Shown here: piece by piece, positions 1-5,483 of the stretch
Layout of the letters: each line of letters starts with the position of its first letter
How positions within the stretch are numbered: position 1 is the stretch's first letter
NCBI GenBank assembly: GCA_019242465.1
Contig: JAFAVL010000405.1
Location: 1 to 6,128, forward strand
DNA length: 6,128 nt
Direction of reading: 5' to 3'
From: Chroococcidiopsidaceae cyanobacterium CP_BM_RX_35
GTDB taxonomy: Bacteria; Cyanobacteriota; Cyanobacteriia; Cyanobacteriales; Chroococcidiopsidaceae
The notes under the pieces: generated by a model
What the model saw: only the letters and a program-made list of their open reading frames with translations
Database searches by the model: none
Told to the model about the DNA's origin: nothing
Position numbers and translations under genes: made by a program

Positions 1-74
1 GCATAGCATTGTGAAGGCTTATATCAGCATTCTTAGTATCGTAGACCTAGTATGCCCGAATTGAACCGATAGTC
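1..74. other. Intergenic stretch downstream of alr, no feature recognised
   Basis: These 74 bases lie downstream of the alr stop codon and run off the window edge. I see no convincing terminator: there is no GC-rich stem followed by a T run on the minus strand. The hexamer TAGTAT occurs twice as a direct repeat (around 35-40 and 49-54). One short plus-strand frame is open from the edge to a stop near position 64, but it has no recognisable protein character. Confidence 0.5.
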
Positions 75-1280
75 TCAACCTGAATTCGATTCACCTACCG
101 CTACACGGGGCAGCCGATGCTTGAAGCCGCAAAGAATTTCCCAAGAAATAGTACCTAATGTTGTTGCCCAATCATCAGCCCAGATTTGTTCTTTACCCTC
201 AGCTCCTAGAAGTGTCACTTCCTCCCCTACGGTGAGATCAGCGATCGCACTAACATCTAGCATGAGCTGATCCATCGTTATCGCCCCAACCTGTGGTACT
301 CGCTGACCGCGAAGCAGTACCGTCATTTGATTAGAAAGGTTGCGAGGTACGCCGTCAGCGTAGCCAATACCGACAACAGCCAGGCGCAGTTCTCGTTCAG
401 TTATAAATTTATGACCATAACTCACACCTGTCTGGGGCGGAATTGTCTTCACCTGAGTCACCCGCGCCTTGAGTCGTAGGGCTGGTTTGAGATTGATTGT
501 ATTTCTCAAATGGGTAGCTGGGTAGAGACCATACATAGCCAAACCTACTCGCACCATGTCGTAGTGTAATGCTTGATCAGTGAGGGTGGCAGCTGAGTTA
601 GCTAAATGTCGGGGCGGTAGAGGCATCACAGTTGCAATTTGGGCGATCACCTGCTCGAACCGTGCTTGCTGCTGCCTCATCACTGTTTGATCAAGACTCT
701 CTGCTGTTGCTAGATGGGAATAAATGCTCTTAATTTCTAGATGAGGCAGTCGTCGCACGAGTTGGATAAATTCCGCTGCTTGCTGCCAAGATGGTCCGAG
801 TCGCGACATCCCTGTATCAAACTTTATATGTACTGATAAAGGATGGTAGCCGCAAGGATTTGTGCTTAACGTTTCTGAAAACATTAGAGCTTGTTGCGGA
901 TGATATAGTGTCGGCTGTAGTTGCCAACGGGTGATCGCGTGAATTTGCTCTACAGTATGAGTGGCACCCAAAATCAGGATTGGAGCTTTGACGCCAGCTT
1001 CTCGTAGTTCAATACCTTCCGGCACTGTTGCCACACCTAACCAACTAGCACCAGAATGCAGGACCGTTTGTGCCACTGTTACCGCTCCATGACCATAAGC
1101 ATCCGCCTTCACCACTGCCAGTAACTTAGTGTGAGGAGATAGAAGAGCCTTGAGCTGCTTGACATTGTGCGTTAGCGCGTCTGTGTCAATTTCCACCCAT
1201 GCACGTTGGCGCAGCTCATTACCAGCATCGTATTGCTCTGTCCTTACTAGCAGATCGGTCGGCTCCCAACTCAATATCAT
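75..1280 (-). CDS. alr: Alanine racemase (PLP-dependent)
   Basis: This enzyme interconverts L- and D-alanine in the cytoplasm, supplying D-alanine for peptidoglycan. Counting from the ATG at 1280 (401 aa, normal for the family), the N-terminal TIM-barrel carries the PLP-lysine motif VVKADAYGHG with Lys58. Further on are MSRLG (Arg160, near the cofactor and substrate), HLANSAA, and DMVRVGLAMYG (Arg244, which contacts the PLP ring nitrogen in the family). The C-terminal beta domain has the second catalytic base in GVSYGH (Tyr288), then GYADG and the TMDQ motif (Met336-Asp337), and ends with the typical ISWEILCGFKHRLPR. All catalytic residues are present, so it should be active. A GTG three codons upstream (1289) would give 404 aa. 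I prefer the ATG because AGGGAG lies 11 nt before it but only 2 nt before the GTG. The gene is divergent from the HNH gene, with about 420 bp between the two starts. Confidence 0.96.
   Translation of the reverse strand: MILSWEPTDLLVRTEQYDAGNELRQRAWVEIDTDALTHNVKQLKALLSPHTKLLAVVKADAYGHGAVTVAQTVLHSGASWLGVATVPEGIELREAGVKAPILILGATHTVEQIHAITRWQLQPTLYHPQQALMFSETLSTNPCGYHPLSVHIKFDTGMSRLGPSWQQAAEFIQLVRRLPHLEIKSIYSHLATAESLDQTVMRQQQARFEQVIAQIATVMPLPPRHLANSAATLTDQALHYDMVRVGLAMYGLYPATHLRNTINLKPALRLKARVTQVKTIPPQTGVSYGHKFITERELRLAVVGIGYADGVPRNLSNQMTVLLRGQRVPQVGAITMDQLMLDVSAIADLTVGEEVTLLGAEGKEQIWADDWATTLGTISWEILCGFKHRLPRVAVGESNSG
241..248. repeat. HIP1 octamer palindrome
   Basis: Perfect GCGATCGC inside alr. 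HIP1 is a highly over-represented octamer in many cyanobacterial genomes and occurs in coding and non-coding DNA alike. It supports the assignment to cyanobacteria and has no gene-specific meaning here. Confidence 0.9.
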
Positions 1281-1291
1281 GACTTCCACAT

Positions 1292-1318
1292 CTCCCTAAC
1301 ACCACTGCAATATTTATA
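1292..1318 (-). promoter_or_regulatory. Putative alr -10 box and ribosome binding site
   Basis: On the minus strand TATAAA (1318 to 1313) resembles a sigma70-type -10 box, but no good -35 lies 16-18 bp upstream (best TGGAGT, 3 of 6). AGGGAG (1297 to 1292) is a plausible Shine-Dalgarno sequence 11 nt before the ATG at 1280. It argues against the GTG at 1289, which lies only 2 nt from it. The predicted leader would be about 25 nt. The promoter call rests on the -10 alone. Confidence 0.35.
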
Positions 1319-1378
1319 CTCTCCTCATTGCCCCAACTCCAGTTCTGTGTGCTAAATCCATTTGTCTGCCAAGAGAAC

Positions 1379-1385
1379 GTCAAGA
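1379..1385. repeat. Left copy of flanking direct repeat GTCAAGA (putative TSD)
   Basis: GTCAAGA abuts the outer edge of the left inverted arm. An identical copy abuts the right arm at 1619-1625, 240 bp away. Direct repeats at both outer borders of an inverted-repeat element are what a target-site duplication looks like. A chance match of seven bases at this exact placement is unlikely but not excluded. Confidence 0.5.
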
Positions 1386-1428
1386 AAGAAGCAGGGGGGC
1401 GGGGGGCAGGGGGCAGGGGGCAGGGGAG
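1385..1428. repeat. G-rich heptamer repeat, left inverted arm
   Basis: On the plus strand there are G runs of 6, 6, 5, 5 and 4, separated by C or CA (1394-1426). Part of this is a GGGGGCA heptamer array of the short tandem repeat type found in cyanobacterial intergenic DNA. Bases 1385-1419 pair with 1617-1583 at 32 of 35 positions; two of the three mismatches would be G-U wobbles in RNA. The run pattern also satisfies the simple G-quadruplex motif on the plus strand. Confidence 0.85.
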
Positions 1429-1618
1429 ATAAGAGAACTGAGGGTGATTAATTAGATCTAGAGATGACTTCTATCTACAACCTCATTGTCACTGCTATGT
1501 CTAAAAAAGGGGTCAATTGGGTAAGAAGACTGACTAATTAACTCAAAATTCCCTTACTCTATAGTCTATTGCTCCTTCACTCCCCCTGCCCCCTGCTCCC
1601 TGCCCCCCTGCCTCTTTG
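1386..1618. mobile_element. Candidate MITE-like inverted-repeat element, 233 bp, non-coding
   Basis: The element has inverted arms of about 35 bp (1385-1419 and 1583-1617; 32 of 35 complementary) and a central part of about 160 bp with no open frame of note. A second short inverted pair lies inside it (TTAATTAG at 1448-1455, CTAATTAA at 1534-1541). The 7-bp direct repeat GTCAAGA lies at both borders. Together these resemble a miniature inverted-repeat transposable element moved in trans. It encodes no transposase. Alternatively it is two independently expanded heptamer repeat tracts in opposite orientation, common in cyanobacterial intergenic DNA, with a chance flanking match. Insertion put a potential long hairpin upstream of both divergent genes. 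Confidence 0.5.
1579..1617. repeat. C-rich heptamer repeat, right inverted arm
   Basis: On the plus strand, C runs of 5, 5, 3 and 6 are separated mostly by TG; the minus strand reads as GGGGGCA-type units. It is the reverse complement of the left arm over 35 bp with three mismatches. It satisfies a G-quadruplex motif on the minus strand. Its outer edge overlaps the TTG codon (1616) that starts the longest HNH reading frame, so that upstream extension is repeat-derived and unlikely to be the native N-terminus. Confidence 0.85.
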
Positions 1619-1625
1619 GTCAAGA
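1619..1625. repeat. Right copy of flanking direct repeat GTCAAGA (putative TSD)
   Basis: Identical to 1379-1385 and immediately outside the right inverted arm. If this is a target-site duplication, the pre-insertion site would have had a single GTCAAGA joining sequence ending ...AGAGAAC to sequence beginning CTCGCAAC... Confidence 0.5.
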
Positions 1626-1699
1626 CTCGCAACAAAAAGCGCAGAGCGAGATGCAGTTGTGTTACCATCTGTAAAAAATATTGGCTTGAGCGATCATCA

Positions 1700-2197
1700 A
1701 TGGGCAAGGTTTTAGTCCTCAACGCCTCTTACGAACCGCTCAATATTACGAGCTGGCGGCGAGCAGTCGTTTTGTTAATCAAAGGTAAAGCTGAGCGGGT
1801 TGAGTACAACGGTAAGTACGTTTACTCCGAATTCCCTCTCCCAACCGTGATCCGGCTACGTCATTATGTTAGGGTTCCTTACAAAGAGATTCCCTTAACA
1901 CGCCGTAATATTCTCCATCGCGATAGTCATGCTTGTCAGTACTGCGGTTACACAGGCGACGATTTGACACTAGACCATGTAACTCCCCGTTCTCGAGGTG
2001 GCGGCGATACCTGGGAAAACATAGTGACTGCCTGCGTTCGCTGTAATGTCAAAAAAGGCAGTCGGACACCTGTCGAAGCTAACATGCTTCTGCATCATCC
2101 TCCTAGAAAACCCTACAGCAGCCTCTACTTTGAAGTGAGCAAGCACCTTAAAAGTGGGCTTCACGAGGAGTGGCAAAAATATATCATTGGTCTCTGA
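1700..2197 (+). CDS. HNH endonuclease family protein
   Basis: This is a 165-aa protein of the small HNH nuclease family widespread in cyanobacteria. The N-terminal half (MGKVLVLNASYEPLNITSW...) is the conserved leader of this family. The C-terminal half holds a zinc-ribbon HNH fold: CQYC (Cys79, Cys82), LDHVTPRSRGG (Asp92-His93, the catalytic His), WENIV (Asn107), then ACVRCN (Cys112, Cys115, Asn116) and KGSRTP. The four Cys should bind structural zinc and the His-Asn pair should bind the catalytic metal. The substrate and biological role are not known; the family is compatible with DNA nicking or cleavage, and no restriction or mobile partner lies nearby. The frame extends to a TTG at 1616 (193 aa), but those 28 residues are Lys/Arg/Cys-rich and begin in the repeat arm, so I choose the ATG at 1700. 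No strong RBS is visible. Confidence 0.92.
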   Translation: MGKVLVLNASYEPLNITSWRRAVVLLIKGKAERVEYNGKYVYSEFPLPTVIRLRHYVRVPYKEIPLTRRNILHRDSHACQYCGYTGDDLTLDHVTPRSRGGGDTWENIVTACVRCNVKKGSRTPVEANMLLHHPPRKPYSSLYFEVSKHLKSGLHEEWQKYIIGL

Positions 2198-2347
2198 CAA
2201 TTGGAAGCTGAGGATGGGAATGCATAAGCTGAGAGACTGATGCAATATCTGGGTTTTTTCTGCGAAGATCTAGATCTGTACCTATCCAGTCATTCCCGCA
2301 TTCAGATTTTTCAGTCTAGCATATACCTCACACTCACAACAACATTC
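2198..2347. other. HNH / DHH intergenic region with 12-bp palindrome
   Basis: This 150-base gap lies between the HNH stop and the preferred DHH start. It includes a perfect palindrome AGATCTAGATCT (2266-2277), a T6 run (2254-2259 region) without a good GC-rich stem before it, and a loose 21-bp duplication (AAGCTGAG at 2205 and 2226, each followed by ATGCA). The frame of the next gene stays open back to an ATG at 2240, so part of this could be coding, but the composition argues against it. No clear promoter is visible; TATACC at 2322 lacks a matching -35. Confidence 0.5.
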
Positions 2348-3631
2348 ATGGACTCGAACTCACTCAAGCTGGTTGAAATGCCAGCAACAAAAGGTTCTAC
2401 ACCTCCAGGCAGTACCCAAGATCAGATATCCCCGGTTGAAGAATCTGTTCAGGGGTTTACTGTAGTTCCGCCAAGCAAGGAGTCTGACAATCATGGGCTT
2501 CAGCGCTGTATTCAAACATGGTCAAATCATAAGGCGGAAGCTCTACAGCAGATGCTAGATCGGCATCGGCATGAACGGCAGTTGGTGATTCTGCAAGATT
2601 TTCCTGACCCCGATGCTCTCTCCTCTGCCTGGACATATCAGCTAATTGCCCAGCAGTACGATATTCAGTGTGACATTGTGTATGCTGGCACCCTCAGCCA
2701 TCAGGAAAACATTGCCCTAGTTAAACTGACTAACTTACCTGCCCAGCGCTGGACAGCTCAGACAACTAAGACAAAGGACTTATCGGTTTATAAAGGCTAC
2801 GTCTTGATTGATACTCAGGGAACTACAAGCCAGCTGCTACCACTAGTACAAGAGGCACGTATGCCAGCGCTTGTAGTCGTTGACCATCACACTATACAAG
2901 ACGACCTGCAACCAGAGTTTGCTGATATTCGCCCCGATGTCAGAGCAACCGCTACCATTTTCACTCAGTACTTACAGGCAGGTTTGCTCACCTTTGATAG
3001 CAGTGTTAGCCAACATGTCAAATGTGCCACTGCTTTGATGCATGGAATCAGGTCCGATACGATGCGGTTGATGCAAGCACAAGAAGAAGATTTTCTGGCG
3101 GCTGGATACCTTAGCCGATTCTATGATGCCCAGTTGTTGAACGCTGTGTTGCAGGCAACGCGCTCTAAAAGGGTAATGGACGTGATTGAACGCTCGATCA
3201 AAAATCGAGTTGTGCAAAACAGCTTCTCCATAGCTGGTGTGGGTTACCTCCGCTACGACGACCGCGATGCCATCCCCCAAGCAGCTGACTTTCTAGTGAC
3301 TGAAGAAAACGTCCACACAGCTGTTGTCTTCGGTATTGTCCATGACAAAGAAGAGGAACTGGAAGTTGTGGTTGGCTCCCTCAGAACCAATAAACTCACT
3401 CTCGATCCAGATGAGTTCATTAAAGAAGCTTTTGGGCAAGACAACCAGGGACGTTTCTTTGGCGGTGGTCGTCCAGGCGCAGGTGGCTTTGAAATCCCAA
3501 TGGGCTTTTTGTCTGGAGACAATGAGAATTCCGCCTACGCCAAGATGAAATGGGAGGTGTTTGATACCCAGATCAAGCAGAAGTTGCTCAGATTGGTTAA
3601 TCCCAACGATAACCTGATTGAAACTGAGTAG
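2348..3631 (+). CDS. DHH/DHHA1 family phosphoesterase (NrnA-like, cyanobacterial type)
   Basis: Predicted metal-dependent phosphoesterase, 427 aa from the ATG at 2348. Residues 1 to about 65 are a Ser/Pro/Thr-rich, probably disordered tail. The DHH domain follows: FPDPDALSS (Asp87, Asp89), VLIDTQG (Asp155), VVVDHH (Asp179-His180-His181) and IRSD (Asp237). The C-terminal DHHA1 domain carries FFGGGRPGAGGFEIP (about 370-384). Relatives include NrnA nanoRNases / pAp phosphatases and c-di-AMP phosphodiesterases; I cannot choose the substrate. Two usual histidines differ: the motif I His is Gln83, and DHHA1 GGGH is GGGR. The protein is soluble, with no membrane segment or PAS/GGDEF domain, unlike GdpP. 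The frame extends to an ATG at 2240 (463 aa, with weak SD-like GAGAG upstream), but that extension looks non-coding; ATG 2378 is another possibility. It is followed at once by sixA. Confidence 0.9.
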   Translation: MDSNSLKLVEMPATKGSTPPGSTQDQISPVEESVQGFTVVPPSKESDNHGLQRCIQTWSNHKAEALQQMLDRHRHERQLVILQDFPDPDALSSAWTYQLIAQQYDIQCDIVYAGTLSHQENIALVKLTNLPAQRWTAQTTKTKDLSVYKGYVLIDTQGTTSQLLPLVQEARMPALVVVDHHTIQDDLQPEFADIRPDVRATATIFTQYLQAGLLTFDSSVSQHVKCATALMHGIRSDTMRLMQAQEEDFLAAGYLSRFYDAQLLNAVLQATRSKRVMDVIERSIKNRVVQNSFSIAGVGYLRYDDRDAIPQAADFLVTEENVHTAVVFGIVHDKEEELEVVVGSLRTNKLTLDPDEFIKEAFGQDNQGRFFGGGRPGAGGFEIPMGFLSGDNENSAYAKMKWEVFDTQIKQKLLRLVNPNDNLIETE

Positions 3632-3635
3632 AATT

Positions 3636-4133
3636 GTGGAACTGTACTTGATCCGTCATGGCATAGCTGTAGACCGGGGTAGCAATATTTCAGACGAGGA
3701 GCGGACACTCACTGCACAGGGACGGCAAAAAACTCAGCAAGTGGCTCATCGGTTAGAACATCTGGGTCTGCGGTTCGATTTGATTTTAACGAGTCCCTTA
3801 GTGCGCTCACGTCAAACAGCAGAGATATTGCAAAACCAGGGACTGAGCCGCCAACTAGAGGAAGCTAGTACACTAGCTCCCGGAGGTGATATCCAAGACT
3901 GGCTGGGCTGGTTAGGGCAATGGCAGCAGACTACCCCTGTTTCCTGGGTCCTGGCGCTCGTAGGTCACCAGCCCAACTTGGCACAGTGGGCAGAAATCTT
4001 AGTTTGGGGTGAAGCTAGAGACGCCATAGACTTGAAAAAAGCCGGTATCATTGGTTTGAAACTCCCAAAAACTAAATCGCCAGTAGGTCATAGCCGCCTG
4101 TTTTGGCTGACGCAGCCAAAGTTTCTGCTCTAA
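3636..4133 (+). CDS. sixA: Phosphohistidine phosphatase SixA family (histidine phosphatase superfamily)
   Basis: This small (165 aa) single-domain member of the histidine phosphatase (phosphoglycerate-mutase-like) superfamily is predicted to remove phosphate from phosphohistidine, as E. coli SixA does. Visible motifs are LIRHG (Arg7, His8; His8 is the predicted phospho-acceptor), TSPLVRSRQTAEI (Arg57, Arg59) and the second catalytic histidine in LVGHQPN (His111). The short length and these motifs match SixA rather than cofactor-dependent mutases. The actual substrate in cyanobacteria is unproven; two-component phosphorelay proteins are one candidate. The start is GTG at 3636, placing ELYLIRHG at the N-terminus as in relatives and 4 nt after the upstream stop. 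An in-frame TTG at 3618 would overlap the DHH gene and add six residues. No strong RBS is visible, which fits translational coupling to the DHH gene. Confidence 0.9.
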   Translation: MELYLIRHGIAVDRGSNISDEERTLTAQGRQKTQQVAHRLEHLGLRFDLILTSPLVRSRQTAEILQNQGLSRQLEEASTLAPGGDIQDWLGWLGQWQQTTPVSWVLALVGHQPNLAQWAEILVWGEARDAIDLKKAGIIGLKLPKTKSPVGHSRLFWLTQPKFLL

Positions 4134-4175
4134 CTAGCATCTGATGCCGATTGTAAATCCGGTGACATCACACTC

Positions 4176-4204
4176 TTGTTCTGGTAAGTTAGCTTGATTA
4201 CTAT
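4176..4204 (+). promoter_or_regulatory. Weak candidate promoter upstream of gltA
   Basis: TTGTTC (4176-4181) and TACTAT (4199-4204) are separated by 17 bp, the ideal sigma70-type spacing, but match the consensus hexamers at only 3 and 4 of 6 positions. Transcription would begin near 4211, about 25 nt before the gltA ATG. The 101-bp gap between sixA and gltA makes a separate promoter reasonable. No Shine-Dalgarno sequence precedes the ATG, which is common in cyanobacteria. Confidence 0.3.
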
Positions 4205-4234
4205 TCCATACAAGCAGTTGCTATAGCTACTAAT

Positions 4235-5404
4235 ATGTCCGTTTGCGAATTTAGACCAGGTTTAGAAGGCATTGCTGCCGCTCAATCCAGTATCAGTTGC
4301 GTTGATGGGCAAAAGGGGATATTGGAGTATCGCGGCATCCGTATTGAAGAGCTAGCTGCGAAGAGTAACTTTCTGGAGACTTCTTATCTCTTGATCTGGG
4401 GAGAACTGCCGACAGTGGAAGAGCTTGAGGCATTTGAGCATGAAATTCGATACCATCGGCGGATCAAGTATCGCATTCAGGATATGATGAAATGCTTTCC
4501 CGAAAGCGGTCATCCAATGGATGCCCTACAAGCCTCAGCCGCTGCTTTGGGCTTGTTTTATGCTCGCCGTGACTTAGATAACCCAGTCTATATCCGGGAG
4601 GCTGTAGTCCGGCTGTTGGCAAAAATTCCCACGATGGTGGCAGCGTTCCAACTGATGCGTAAAGGGAACGAACCAGTGCGACCGCGTGACAATCTGAGCT
4701 ATTCTGCTAATTTTCTGTATATGCTCAGCGAACGGGAAACCGATCCACTAGCAGCTCATATCTTTGATATTTGCCTGCTGCTCCACGCTGAACATACAAT
4801 GAATGCTTCCACCTTCAGTGCGCGAGTGACAGCTTCGACGCTGACTGACCCGTATGCCGTAGTCGCTTCGGCAGTGGGGACATTAGGAGGACCACTGCAT
4901 GGTGGAGCCAATGAGGAAGTTATTGGCATGTTGGAGGAAATTGGCTCAGTCGAGAATGTGCGTCCCTATCTAGAAGACCGCTTAGAACGTAAGGCTAAGA
5001 TTATGGGGTTTGGGCATCGTGTCTACAAGGTGAAAGACCCACGAGCCACAATTTTGCAAAGCTTAGCTGAAAAGCTGTTTGAGAAGTTTGGGCACGACAA
5101 ATACTATGACATTGCCTTAGAGATGGAACGCGTGATCGAGGAAAGATTGGGTCAAAAGGGGATCTATCCTAATGTTGACTTTTATTCGGGTTTAGTATAT
5201 AGAAAGTTGGGAATACCAACCGACTTGTTCACCCCGGTGTTTGCGATCGCTCGCGTTGCTGGTTGGCTAGCCCATTGGAAAGAACAGCTGGCAGAGAACC
5301 GTATTTTCCGTCCCACCCAGGTTTATAACGGTCTTCACAGTTCCCCTTACATTCCAATGGAAAAACGCTCACCCTCAGACAAAGACCATCAAACGGTATA
5401 CTAA
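4235..5404 (+). CDS. gltA: Citrate synthase
   Basis: This enzyme condenses acetyl-CoA with oxaloacetate to citrate, the entry step of the TCA pathway, which supplies 2-oxoglutarate for nitrogen assimilation. At 389 aa it is the short, roughly 370-390 aa bacterial type without the extra N-terminal domain of E. coli GltA. The catalytic triad is intact by alignment to the pig enzyme: His222 in GGPLHGGANE (pig His274), His261 in GFGHRVYK (His320) and Asp314 in YPNVDFYSG (Asp375). LLHAEHTMNAST (about 182-193) is the conserved helix before the active site, and Arg-bearing KVKDPRA follows His261. 2-Methylcitrate synthases share this fold, but the lack of prp genes nearby and the cyanobacterial setting favour citrate synthase. 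The start ATG gives the usual N-terminus (FRPGLEGIAAAQSSIS). It lies 79 bp before ndhA on the same strand. Confidence 0.96.
   Translation: MSVCEFRPGLEGIAAAQSSISCVDGQKGILEYRGIRIEELAAKSNFLETSYLLIWGELPTVEELEAFEHEIRYHRRIKYRIQDMMKCFPESGHPMDALQASAAALGLFYARRDLDNPVYIREAVVRLLAKIPTMVAAFQLMRKGNEPVRPRDNLSYSANFLYMLSERETDPLAAHIFDICLLLHAEHTMNASTFSARVTASTLTDPYAVVASAVGTLGGPLHGGANEEVIGMLEEIGSVENVRPYLEDRLERKAKIMGFGHRVYKVKDPRATILQSLAEKLFEKFGHDKYYDIALEMERVIEERLGQKGIYPNVDFYSGLVYRKLGIPTDLFTPVFAIARVAGWLAHWKEQLAENRIFRPTQVYNGLHSSPYIPMEKRSPSDKDHQTVY
5243..5250. repeat. HIP1 octamer palindrome
   Basis: Second perfect GCGATCGC in the window, inside gltA where it encodes part of FAIAR. Two copies in 6.1 kb is well above chance and is consistent with a cyanobacterial chromosome. 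Confidence 0.9.
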
Positions 5405-5441
5405 GCAGTGGAATAGCAAGAAATCTTCATAAATTTGATGG

Positions 5442-5458
5442 AATGGCAGCTAGCCATT
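5442..5458 (+). other. Small hairpin in the gltA-ndhA gap
   Basis: AATGGC and GCCATT form a perfect 6-bp stem around a 5-nt loop (AGCTA), 25 nt before the ndhA ATG. No T run follows, so it is not a standard intrinsic terminator. It might be an RNA processing or stability element between gltA and ndhA, or chance. Confidence 0.3.
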
Positions 5459-5466
5459 AACTTAAC

Positions 5467-5473
5467 GGGGTGA
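5467..5473 (+). promoter_or_regulatory. Ribosome binding site of ndhA
   Basis: GGGGTGA lies 10 nt before the ATG at 5484 and is the best Shine-Dalgarno-like sequence of any plus-strand gene here. It supports 5484 as the ndhA start. Confidence 0.5.
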
Positions 5474-5483
5474 ATTGAAAAAC

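Larger units (their letters stand above)
1290..1699. other. Divergent alr / HNH intergenic region
   Basis: This stretch of about 410 bases holds no gene. Next to alr it contains a minus-strand RBS and a -10-like box (1292-1318). The middle is occupied by the inverted-repeat element (1386-1618). The last 75 bases before the HNH ATG are ordinary mixed sequence with only a weak promoter-like pair (TTGTGT at 1657 and TATTGG at 1679), which I do not call. Any control region shared by the two genes has been split or displaced by the element. Confidence 0.7.

Noticed and set aside
1..64. Short plus-strand frame open from the window edge
   Set aside because: It has only about 20 codons with no recognisable protein signature; too little to call a gene end.
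1391..1614. CRISPR array or coding repeat in the G-rich/C-rich tracts
   Set aside because: The units are 7 bp without unique spacers and the two tracts are in opposite orientation, so this is a simple heptamer repeat pair and not a CRISPR array.
1657..1684. Possible HNH promoter TTGTGT / TATTGG with 16-bp spacing
   Set aside because: Each box matches only about half of the consensus, and the implied leader would be under 15 nt.
1970..2245. Minus-strand open frame opposite the HNH gene
   Set aside because: It is antisense to the conserved zinc/HNH motifs, its translation has no family character, and it has no RBS; it is a shadow of the real gene.
2205..2259. Possible HNH terminator and 21-bp tandem duplication
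   Set aside because: A T6 run is present, but the only stem before it is TGCAT/ATGCA with a 14-nt loop, 11 nt away. The duplication (AAGCTGAG twice, each followed by ATGCA) is too degenerate to call.
2972..3522. Two minus-strand frames and one short plus-strand frame (3324-3548) within the DHH gene
   Set aside because: All overlap the conserved DHH/DHHA1 coding sequence in other frames and have low-complexity or unfamiliar translations.
4142..4170. Possible terminator after sixA
   Set aside because: TGATG/CATCA and CCG/CGG could pair, but the stem is interrupted by a 3-nt bulge, the loop is long and no T run follows.
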